64,000 nt of DNA from NCBI RefSeq assembly GCF_020026305.1, contig NZ_CP075691.1, forward strand, positions 6,882,001 through 6,946,000. The letters are read 5' to 3'. A program made the translations under genes and the position numbers. Source of the DNA: Streptomyces sp. 135. Lineage in GTDB: Bacteria > Actinomycetota > Actinomycetes > Streptomycetales > Streptomycetaceae. How positions within the stretch are numbered: position 1 is the stretch's first letter; each line of letters begins with the position of its first letter. The notes under the pieces were generated by a model. The model saw only the letters and a program-made list of their open reading frames with translations, had not been told where the DNA came from and made no database searches. Of the stretch, positions 9,149-17,071 are shown one piece after another.

Positions 9149-10204
9149 TCAGCCGAACTGCTGCTCAAGGTCCTTCAGTTTCCGCTCCAGCGAGTCGAGC
9201 CGGGGCAGGGCCTGGGTGTCGTCCTCCGCCGTCAGGTCGACGGTGACGGGGGCGACGGCCTCGGAGTCGGCCTTGACGGCCTGGAGGGAGGGACGGGTGC
9301 GTACCGGCAACGGTTCCTGCGCCGCTATGACAGGGTCCGCGCCGACCTGCGCGGACCCCGCGGCCGGGGCGACGGCCTGCACCTCCACCTGACGGCCGCC
9401 GCGGGCGTAGCCCCGGTGGCCGCGGCTGATCGCCTTCAGCCGGGCGCGGTCCAGCTTCTCCTGGTCGCGCCTGCGCAGCCGGGTGCGCTCCTTCTCGCGG
9501 CGGTCCTCCCGCACCTCTTCCACGGCCTCGTCCAGGGTGCGTACGCCTTCGAGGAGCATCAGCGACCAGGCGCCGAAGGTCTCGCGGGGCGCGCGCAGCC
9601 AGCGCACGATACGGATCTGCGGCAGCGGGCGGGGCACGAGGCCCTGCTCGCGCAGCGCCGCCCGGCGGGTCTGCTTCAGCGCGCGGTCGAAGAGCACCGC
9701 CGCCGACAGCGACATCCCGGCGAAGAACTGCGGGGCGCCGGCGTGGCCGAGCCCCCGGGGAGCGTGCACCCAGTTGAACCAGGCCGCGGCGCCGGCGAAC
9801 GTCCACACGAGCAGCCGCGAGCCGAGCGCAGCGTCGCCGTGGCTGGCCTCGCGCACGGCGAGGACGGAACAGAACATCGCCGCGCCGTCGAGGCCGAACG
9901 GCACGAGGTACTCCCAGCCGCCCGAGAGGCTGAGATTCTGCCGGCCGAAGCCGACCAGGCCGTGGAAGGAGAGAGCGGCGGCGACCGCCGCGCAGCAGAA
10001 CAACAGGACGTAGGACGCGGTGCCGTAGATGGCTTCCTTACGCCTGCGGCGCTCCTCGGTGCGTTCCCACGAGTCGTCGACCGCCTTCGCCGTCTTGTCG
10101 TGGCCTCGCCTGCCGCGCGCGAGCACGGCCACCGCCACCAGCATGCCCAGGAGCAGGACGCCGCCGGGGAGCAGCCAGTCCAGCGATATGTCGGTCAGTC
10201 TCAT
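9149..10204 (-). CDS. DUF2637 domain membrane protein
   Basis: A 351-residue protein. The N-terminus holds a transmembrane helix (LLPGGVLLLGMLVAVAVLA), followed by a charged Arg/Glu stretch and about three further hydrophobic helices between residues 70 and 180 (YVLLFCCAAVAAALSF; FGLDGAAMFCSVLAV; LLVWTFAGAAAWFNW). That layout matches the DUF2637 family, which is seen in Streptomyces chromosomes and conjugative elements, sometimes beside transfer genes. The rest is a charged cytoplasmic tail ending in a coiled-coil-like LERKLKDLEQQFG. ATG 10204 is chosen for the upstream AAGGGA; an in-frame extension to 10297 lacks support. Function unknown. Confidence 0.8.
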   Translation of the reverse strand: MRLTDISLDWLLPGGVLLLGMLVAVAVLARGRRGHDKTAKAVDDSWERTEERRRRKEAIYGTASYVLLFCCAAVAAALSFHGLVGFGRQNLSLSGGWEYLVPFGLDGAAMFCSVLAVREASHGDAALGSRLLVWTFAGAAAWFNWVHAPRGLGHAGAPQFFAGMSLSAAVLFDRALKQTRRAALREQGLVPRPLPQIRIVRWLRAPRETFGAWSLMLLEGVRTLDEAVEEVREDRREKERTRLRRRDQEKLDRARLKAISRGHRGYARGGRQVEVQAVAPAAGSAQVGADPVIAAQEPLPVRTRPSLQAVKADSEAVAPVTVDLTAEDDTQALPRLDSLERKLKDLEQQFG

Positions 10205-10411
10205 CTGGGGTCCCTTGCGTCGCGGTAGGGCGTTTCGGCGCCATAGTGACCCGATCGGAGCGGCACTCAAGAGGGTTTCGGGGCAAGAGAACGCCAAGGG
10301 GGTGCGAGGGAGCGCACAGGACCCGATTTCGCTCGAACTGACTTATGGGGAGCGGTCGTTGGGTTCGATCAATTCGAGGAAAACGACGCGTTGGAGTGAT
10401 TCGCGAGTGGC

Positions 10412-11275
10412 TCAGCCGGCCGTGGCGGCGGCGCTCAGCCGCGCGACGCGCTCGGCGTCGCAGGTGCGCGGGCAGGTGACGCAGGTGTCCTCGGGGCGCA
10501 GCGTGTAGAACATGCAGCAGCTCGCCCGGTCACGGGTCGCCAGCGCCTGACCGTCGGGGCCCGTCAGCTCCCGGAAACCGGCCGTGCCCACGTACGGCTT
10601 CGTCGCGCCGGGCAGCAGCTGCTCCAGCTCGGTCATCGCACGGCGCTCCTCACCGAGGAGGTGCGCGATGTACCACAGGCCTTCGACGATCTCGTCCGTG
10701 GCGACGCTCCACAGGGCGCGCGAGCGGCGCCGCATCCTCGGCCCGAAGCCGTCCAGGAGCGGGCCCAGGTGTTCGGCGACCGCCGCCCGTACCTCCGCGC
10801 GCAGCGCCTCTTCGTCGGCCACGACGCGGGCGCCGGGCAGCGCGGCGGCCGGGTCGTCCGGCAGGCAGGCGAAGCCGTCCGCGCGCACGGCCATCCGGCC
10901 GAGGGCGCGCTGGAAGGAGACGTTCGCCACCGGGAAGCGCGGGACGCGGCGGTGCAGGAACCACGGGACCGTGATCAGCAGCGTGGCCGGCCAGGCGTAC
11001 CGGTGCAGGCCGAAGCCCGCGACGACGTCCGGCCGGGCGCGGGTGCCGTAGTCCTTGACGACCTGCGCGTCGTCCCACGCGAGGAACGCGTCGAGGTCGG
11101 CCCCGCCCTCCGCGAGCCGGGCGGCACTGACCCAGCCGCCGCCCTGTGGGGCCTGCTCCTCGGGGCCGAGTTCGATGACGCGCAGTCCGGGAAACACCTC
11201 GGTGAGGCGGGCATAGGAGTCCGCGACGGCGCTGGAGGCGCTCCGGGCGGGCGCGGCCAAGGTGGGAACGGACAT
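10412..11275 (-). CDS. FhuF-like (2Fe-2S) ferric-siderophore reductase
   Basis: A 287-residue protein ending in a cysteine cluster, CCMFYTLRPEDTCVTCPRTC, the C-terminal [2Fe-2S] signature of FhuF-like ferric-iron reductases. These release iron from siderophores in the cytoplasm. The middle (YAWPATLLITVPWFLHRRVP) is the usual FhuF core. An iron-box-like palindrome lies about 30 bp upstream of ATG 11275, so repression by a DmdR/DtxR-type regulator under iron sufficiency is likely. It is divergent from the GntR regulator. Confidence 0.88.
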   Translation of the reverse strand: MSVPTLAAPARSASSAVADSYARLTEVFPGLRVIELGPEEQAPQGGGWVSAARLAEGGADLDAFLAWDDAQVVKDYGTRARPDVVAGFGLHRYAWPATLLITVPWFLHRRVPRFPVANVSFQRALGRMAVRADGFACLPDDPAAALPGARVVADEEALRAEVRAAVAEHLGPLLDGFGPRMRRRSRALWSVATDEIVEGLWYIAHLLGEERRAMTELEQLLPGATKPYVGTAGFRELTGPDGQALATRDRASCCMFYTLRPEDTCVTCPRTCDAERVARLSAAATAG

Positions 11276-11302
11276 GCGGGGACCACCGAATCGCGATCGA
11301 TT

Positions 11303-11321
11303 GCAGGTTAGCCTTACCTTA
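11303..11321. promoter_or_regulatory. Iron box (DmdR/DtxR-type operator)
   Basis: The 19-mer GCAGGTTAGCCTTACCTTA read on the other strand is TAAGGTAAGGCTAACCTGC. It matches most positions of the actinobacterial iron-box consensus TTAGGTTAGGCTAACCTAA. It lies between the divergent FhuF-like and GntR genes, 28 bp from the FhuF-like start codon, where a repressor would block transcription. Confidence 0.75.
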
Positions 11322-11431
11322 CCCGACGTGATCGAGGTTTCAACCGCGGTCCTGTCCGCCTATGGTGCCTGTCGTACCTTTCAAGTGCAGACCTTTGGGG
11401 CGGGGCTCCGGGTCGGAGCGAGTGGACGCGG

Positions 11432-12133
11432 GTGGACGTCGTGGAGCAGGCCGGAGTGCGGGGGGTCCGGGTGCCGCAGCAGGCCGGGCCCGGGGCTGGA
11501 ACCGGGGTCGTACGGCGCAACTCCGTACGCGGCCAGATCCTCGACGCCCTGCGGAGCGCGCTGGTGGGCGGTGAGCTCACGCCCGGCCAGGTGTACTCGG
11601 CGCCGGTGCTCGGCGAGCGCTTCGGGGTCTCCGCGACGCCCGTGCGGGAGGCGATGCAGCAGCTGGCGATCGAGGGCGCGGTGGAGGTCGTCCCCAACCG
11701 CGGCTTCCGGGTCGTCGAGCGCGGCGCCCGGGAGCTGGCGGAGCTGGCGGAGGTGCGGGCGCTGATCGAGGTGCCGGTGATGCTGCGGCTCGCCCGTACG
11801 GTGCCCGCTGCGCGCTGGTCCGGGCTGCTGCCGCTGGCCGAGGCGACCGTGACGGCGGCGGCCTGCGGTGACCTGGCGCGCTACGCGGAGTCCGACCGCG
11901 CCTTCCATGGGGCGGTGCTCTCCCTCTCCGGCAACCAGCAGCTGGTCCAGGTGGCGGACGATCTGCACCGGCGGTCGCAGTGGCCGCTGGTCAGTGGGCC
12001 CGTCTCGGGGCGGCGGGCGGATCTGGTGGCGGATGCGGCGGAGCACATGGCGTTGCTGGAGGCGTTGGTCGCGCAGGATCTCGGGGTGGTCCGGAGGTTG
12101 GTGGGGGAGCACTTTGCGGGGGCGGAGGGGTGA
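11432..12133 (+). CDS. GntR-family transcriptional regulator, FCD domain
   Basis: A 233-residue DNA-binding regulator. The N-terminal winged helix covers about residues 30-100 (VRGQILDALRSALVGGELTP, SAPVLGERFGVSATPVREAM, VVPNRGFRVV). It is followed by an FCD effector domain with the metal-ligand pattern around YAESDRAFHGAVLSLSGN and a C-terminal HMALLEAL...HF segment. The GTG start at 11432 lacks an obvious ribosome binding site and a slightly later start is possible. The ligand is probably an organic acid or amino acid but cannot be told. It shares its upstream region with the FhuF-like gene. Confidence 0.88.
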   Translation: MDVVEQAGVRGVRVPQQAGPGAGTGVVRRNSVRGQILDALRSALVGGELTPGQVYSAPVLGERFGVSATPVREAMQQLAIEGAVEVVPNRGFRVVERGARELAELAEVRALIEVPVMLRLARTVPAARWSGLLPLAEATVTAAACGDLARYAESDRAFHGAVLSLSGNQQLVQVADDLHRRSQWPLVSGPVSGRRADLVADAAEHMALLEALVAQDLGVVRRLVGEHFAGAEG

Positions 12134-12166
12134 GGGCGCGTGGGCGTCGCGGCTTGGGCGGGGTGG

Positions 12167-12242
12167 TGAGGTGCGGTCACGTGTGCTTTCGGGTGCCTGT
12201 GCGGGGGCTTGGGCCGGGTTGTGAGGTGCGGTCACGTGTGCT
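12167..12242. repeat. Pair of 21-bp direct repeats
   Basis: TGAGGTGCGGTCACGTGTGCT occurs at 12167-12187 and 12222-12242, exactly 55 bp apart. Each contains the palindrome CACGTG. They follow the stop codon of the GntR gene. Confidence 0.85.
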
Positions 12243-12357
12243 CCCGCAGGGGCCTCTCCCACCCACCCGCCCGTTAGAGGGGGGCTTCGAGAGTGCTGTG
12301 TGGGTGCGGCCTTGAAGCTGCCGGGTAAACGGGTGGGTGGGAAAGGCCTGCCGGGAG
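12241..12357. repeat. MITE-like imperfect inverted repeat
   Basis: The left arm (12241-12275) runs from CTCCCGCAGGGGCCT through CCCACCCACCCG to CCGTT. The right arm (12328-12357) runs from AACGGGTGGGTGGG through AAAGGCCTGCCGGGAG. The arms of 30-35 bp are complementary apart from short gaps and enclose about 52 bp. It could act as a strong terminator or be a small non-autonomous element. No target-site duplication was established. Confidence 0.6.
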
Positions 12358-12415
12358 ACAACGCCGGGCCGAGCCGGCAGCACCGCCGGGACCGAGAGGC
12401 CAGGCCGCCCCGAAC

Positions 12416-12544
12416 AACGCCACGCCGAGCCCGCAACGGCCCCGGGCCCCCGGGGCGCAAGGCCACGCCGAGCCTTCCGCGCGGCCGGGCCCCCAGGACG
12501 CAAGGCCATGCCGAGCCCTCCGCGCCCCCGGGGACGCCACGCCA
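12416..12544. repeat. 43-bp tandem repeat, three copies
   Basis: Units start at 12416, 12459 and 12502, each beginning AAsGCCAyGCCGAGCC and continuing through a CCGGGCCCCC segment. The spacing is exactly 43 bp, so copy-number change would not keep a reading frame, consistent with non-coding DNA. Confidence 0.8.
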
Positions 12545-12581
12545 CGCAACGCCCGGCCCGCACCGCCGCCGGGACCCGAGG

Positions 12582-13358
12582 TCAGACCGCCGGTGCCGGA
12601 GGCGTGAGGTGGGGGGAGAGCCAGGCGGGGACACCGCCGAGGAGACGGAACAACCGCGTGGCCTCGGCCCGCAACCGCGTGGCCTCCGGCTCCGGCTCCG
12701 CGCCCGCCAGCGCGGCCAGCGCCGGTGCCGTCCCCACGAGGTACCCCAACTCCTCCCGGATCCGCAGCGATTCGGCGAAGCCGTGCCGCGCCTCCGCCAG
12801 CTCCCCGTCCCGCAGGGCGAGTCCGGCCAGGTGCCGCCAGGTGAAGGAGAGCAGCAGGGAATCGTCGCGCGCCGTGGCCCCCGCGTGCGCCCGCCGGTAC
12901 GCGGCCTTCGCGGCCTGCGGCGAATCGGCGAGGTGCTCGGCGATCAGCCCCCGGCGGAAGTCGAGCAGTGGCCGCCCCGAAGCGTTGGGGGCGAGCAGCG
13001 CGGCCGCCCTGCCGAGCGCCGTACGCGCCTCGTCGGCCCGGTCACGTACCCCCAACACCGTGGAGGCGTAAGCGAGTTGGCCCCGCTCGCAGGCCGCCGC
13101 ACCACGGTCGTCGTCGTCCTCGGCCAGCGCCTCCGCGGTCCGCAGCCCGTCCTCGGCCTCGGCCCAGCCGTCCCCGGTGAACAGGCAGCGCTCGACGAGG
13201 AGCGAGGCCCGCTGGAGCGCCGGCGTCGGCCCGGTCCGTGAGGCCAGCAGCGCGGCCGCGTCGGTCCAGCAGCCGCGCGAGCGCAGCCGCCATACCGCGG
13301 TCTGGAGTGGATCGTTCCCTGCAATCGTTCCGGTACCAGACATGGCGGTATGCGCCAC
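12582..13358 (-). CDS. Helical-repeat (TPR-like) protein of unknown function
   Basis: A 258-residue protein built from Ala/Leu-rich helical pairs such as LQRASLLVERCLFTGDGWAEA, ARTALGRAAALLAP and ARHGFAESLRIREELG, typical of tetratricopeptide-like repeats in Streptomyces regulatory proteins. No enzyme motif or signal peptide is visible. GTG at 13358 is chosen because GGGGAGG stands five bases before it; ATG at 13343 is an alternative without one. A 14-bp tandem repeat lies in its upstream region. A protein-interaction role is inferred. Confidence 0.72.
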   Translation of the reverse strand: MAHTAMSGTGTIAGNDPLQTAVWRLRSRGCWTDAAALLASRTGPTPALQRASLLVERCLFTGDGWAEAEDGLRTAEALAEDDDDRGAAACERGQLAYASTVLGVRDRADEARTALGRAAALLAPNASGRPLLDFRRGLIAEHLADSPQAAKAAYRRAHAGATARDDSLLLSFTWRHLAGLALRDGELAEARHGFAESLRIREELGYLVGTAPALAALAGAEPEPEATRLRAEATRLFRLLGGVPAWLSPHLTPPAPAV

Positions 13359-13387
13359 GTTGCCCTCCCCGAGCACGCCATTGAGCT

Positions 13388-13423
13388 GTTGAGTCAGAGC
13401 CGTTGAGACAGAGGCGTTGAGCC
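13388..13423. repeat. 14-bp tandem repeat upstream of the TPR-like gene
   Basis: GTTGAGTCAGAGCC at 13388 and GTTGAGACAGAGGC at 13402 are followed by a partial GTTGAGCC at 13416. The repeats lie 30-65 bp upstream of the start at 13358 and could be a regulator binding array or slippage products. Confidence 0.65.
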
Positions 13424-13546
13424 GTGGGCGAATCTCAGCATGGATGGCGGCGTCCGGCCAAGAGGCTGGGTGAAAGAATTCACAAAGGGCGGGCGACGGA
13501 GGGCCTCGGGGCGCCGGGACCTCCCGGGCGCCCCGCCCGGATTTCC

Positions 13547-15219
13547 TCAGCTCATCCGCAGGGCGAGGAAGAAGTCGAGCTTGTCCTCGAGCCGCGAGAG
13601 GTCACGGCCCGTCAACTGCTCGATCCGGCCCACCCGGTAGCGCAACGTGTTGACGTGCAGGTGCAGCCGCGCCGCGCACCGCGTCCACGAACCGTCGCAG
13701 TCGAGGAACGCCTCCAGGGTGGGGATCAGCTCGGCCCGGTGCCGCTGGTCGTACTCCCGCAGCGGGTCCAGGAGCCGCGCCGTGAACGCCCGGCGCACGT
13801 CGTCGGGGACGAAGGGCAGCAGCAGCACGTGCGAGGCCAGCTCCTGGTGCCCGGCCGCGCAGACCCGGCCGGGACGGGCGGCGGCGACACGGCGGGCGTG
13901 CCGTGCCTCCTCAAGGGCGCCGCGCAGCCCCTCCGCCGAGTGGACGGAGGCGCTGACGCCGAGCGTGAGGCGGCCGTCGCCGTCGAGGCCCGCCGAGAGC
14001 GGGGCGCGGACCGACTCCAGGAGGGCGTCGGCGAGCAGCCCCGACTCGGAGCCGTCGTGCTCGGTGGAGACCGCGGGGAGCGGCACCAGCGCGATGGCCT
14101 CGTCGCCGGTGTGCGCGACCGCGATCCGGTCGGACGGCTCGGGCCCCGCGGCGCCGGGGTCGACGAGGATCTCCTCGAGGAGGGCCTGGGCCACCGCGCC
14201 GCCCTCGATGTCGCCGCCGTCCCACTCGACGCGGGCCACCACGACCTGCCAGTGCGGGGCCGCGCCGAGCCCCGGCAGCAGCACGGGCGCGGCGACGCGC
14301 AGCCGCGCGGCGATCTCCGCCGGGGCCGCGCCGGTCTGCACCAGCTCAAGGACCTCCTGGGCCAGGCGGCGCCGCACGGTGCGGGCGGCGTCCCGCCGGT
14401 CCCGCTCCACCGCGATCAGCTGCGTCACGCCCTGGAGCAGGTCGAGCCGCTCCTCGGGCCAGTCGCCCGCGTCGGCCTCGACGGCGAGGACCCAGTCGGA
14501 GAGCACCGTCTCGCGCACGTCGCGCGAGGCGCCGCCCGCTCCCCGGCCGCTGGTCCGAACGGGGAACAGCGAGTACGTCACCCCCTCCACCGCCACGCGG
14601 TGCGGCCTGCGCCGCCCGGTGCGGGCGGCGGCCAGGTGCTCCCCGGCCAGCCGCGCGCAGACGGTGGCGGCAGGGCTGTGCCCGCGGCGCCGGACCCGAT
14701 GGTGCGCCCGGCGGGCGAGAGCACCCAGGCCCGCAGGTCCAGGTCGGTGCCGAGCAGGTCGAGGACGACGTCCGGGCCGCCGCCCGCCGGGCCCGAGGTC
14801 ATCAGGCGGCGGTGCCGGTCGACGACGGCCGCGAGGTCGCCCGCGCGCTCGCCGGAGACCTGGCGTACGACGTGTTCGGTGATCGTCGCGAAGGCCACGG
14901 ATTCGTTGACCGCGAAGAGCGGCAGGCGGTGGCGGGCGCAGGCCTCGACGATGTCGGCGGGGACGTCGCCCAGCTCGGCCTCGCCCGCGGCGAGCGCCGC
15001 CACGCCCGCGCTCGCGAGGATGCGGACGAACGGCTCGGTGTCGGAGGCGTCGCGGCGCCAGGCGAGGCCGGTCAGGACCAGCTCGCCGCCCGCCAGATAG
15101 CGGCTCGGGTCCCGCAGGTCCGTGGTCATCACACCGCGCACGGTGCGGTCCAGCTCGTCCTCGCCGCCGAGCAGCCGCAGGCCCAGCGCGTCGGTGTCCA
15201 GGAGTGCGCGCAGCCGCAT
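13547..15219 (-). pseudogene. PucR-family purine catabolism regulator, frameshifted
   Basis: From ATG 15219 the first about 185 residues (MRLRALLDTDALGLRLLGG, the PucR ligand-binding domain) are in one frame, up to GRTIGSGAAGTAL. From about 14665 the homologous continuation (TVCARLAGEHLAAARTG) is in another frame, running to a clear C-terminal PucR helix-turn-helix (LHLHVNTLRYRVGRIEQLTG, ending DKLDFFLALRMS). One missing base around 14660-14675 would rejoin them into a protein of about 557 residues. PucR regulators control purine use. This gene is divergent from the xanthine dehydrogenase operon and is its likely regulator. The lesion may be real or a sequencing error. Confidence 0.82.
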
Positions 15220-15562
15220 GGTGTCGTCGCCGCCGATCTGTCTCGAATGTCATCTACAAGTAGGTGGGCTCGTCAGGGCCGGGGCCGTGTGCCGCCGGGG
15301 GCCCGTGGTTTCCCGGGGGATTCCGCGAGGTTACTGAGACCCGTTCTTCATACGAATCTACAAGACGCGCGGCTTGGCCAGCCAACTCCTTCATGGTTTC
15401 GGTGACTGACCCCATGGGAGCAGCGGGCGGTGTACTTGCCCCACTCCGCGTTAACAGCAGATGAACGAGCAGTCGAGGGACCAAGGGCCCGAGTGGCCGA
15501 TACGGAACGCCTCCGTCCCGTCCCTCGCACCGAACGACCCTCGACACGAAGAAGAGAGCCTC
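15220..15562. promoter_or_regulatory. Divergent promoter region of pucR and xanthine dehydrogenase operon
   Basis: This is a 343-bp non-coding divergent region. It contains the perfect palindrome CTACAAGTAG at 15254-15263, about 35 bp upstream of the regulator start, and a second CTACAAG half at 15358, which together suggest an operator. AAGAAGAGAG precedes the first dehydrogenase start. The assignment to PucR is inference. Confidence 0.5.
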
Positions 15563-16455
15563 ATGGACTTCCTTCGCCCCGCCAGCTGGGAGGAGGCGCT
15601 CGCCGCCAAGGCCGAGCACCCCACGGCTGTGCCGATTGCGGGTGGCACCGACGTGATGGTCGAGATCAACTTCGACCACCGCCGTCCCGAGTACCTGCTT
15701 GACCTCAACCGCGTCGCCGAGCTGCGCGAGTGGGAGACGGGCGAGGAGACGGTCCGGCTCGGCGCCTCCGTCCCGTACACCCAGATCATGGAGGAGCTGC
15801 GCAGCGAGCTCCCCGGCCTGGCGCTCGCCTCGCACACCGTCGCCTCGCCGCAGATCCGCAACCGCGGCGGCGTCGGCGGCAACCTCGGCACGGCGTCCCC
15901 GGCCGGTGACGCCCACCCGGCGCTGCTCGCCGCGGGCTGCGAGGTCGAGGTGGAGTCGGTGCGCGGCTCGCGCCTGATCCCGATCGACGACTTCTACACC
16001 GGCGTGAAGCGCAACGCCCTCGCCGAGGACGAGCTGATCAGGGCCGTCCACATCAAGAAGGCCGACGGGCCGCAGCAGTACTCCAAGGTCGGCACGCGCA
16101 ACGCCATGGTCATCGCCGTATGCGCGTTCGGCATCGCGCTGCACCCCGAGACCCGGACCGTGCGGACCGGCATCGGCTCCGCCGCGCCGACCCCGATCCG
16201 CGCGAAGGCCGCCGAGGAATTCTTGAACGCGGCTCTCGAAGAGGGCGGCTTCTGGGACAGCAAGAAGATCATCACCCCCTCGATCGCCAAGCAGTTCGCG
16301 GAGCTCGCCTCCGGAGCCGCCAACCCGATCGACGACGTACGGGGCACGGCGAACTACCGCCGCCACGCCGTCGGGATCATGGCCCGCCGCACGCTGGGCT
16401 GGACCTGGGAGTCGTACCGCGGCACGGGCCGCGGCAGCACGGAGGGAGTCGCGTA

Positions 16456-16456
<1 letters not shown>
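15563..16456 (+). CDS. Xanthine dehydrogenase, FAD-binding (medium) subunit
   Basis: A 297-residue subunit that carries FAD and passes electrons from the molybdenum/iron-sulphur centres to NAD+. The PCMH-type FAD fold shows AVPIAGGTDVMVEIN near the N-terminus and the second FAD-contact segment IRNRGGVGGNLGTASPAGD. The CO-dehydrogenase flavoprotein C-terminal domain follows. ATG 15563 with AAGAAGAG upstream gives the usual MDFLRPASWEEAL start. It is the first gene of an operon and its stop overlaps the next start (TAATG). Confidence 0.93.
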
Positions 16457-17067
<611 letters not shown>

Positions 17068-17071
17068 CGCC

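Larger units (their letters stand above)
12134..12581. other. Gene-free region packed with repeats
   Basis: No credible coding sequence is seen in these 448 bp. The region holds a 21-bp direct repeat pair (12167-12187 and 12222-12242), a long imperfect inverted repeat (12241-12275 with 12328-12357) and a 43-bp tandem array (12416-12544), between the ends of two converging genes. Confidence 0.75.

Noticed and set aside
12416-12544. CRISPR-like array
   Set aside because: The units are contiguous tandem repeats without unique spacers, and no cas gene is nearby.
13424-15100. 558-codon plus-strand frame opposite PucR
   Set aside because: Antisense shadow; the minus-strand HTH and ligand domain are clear.
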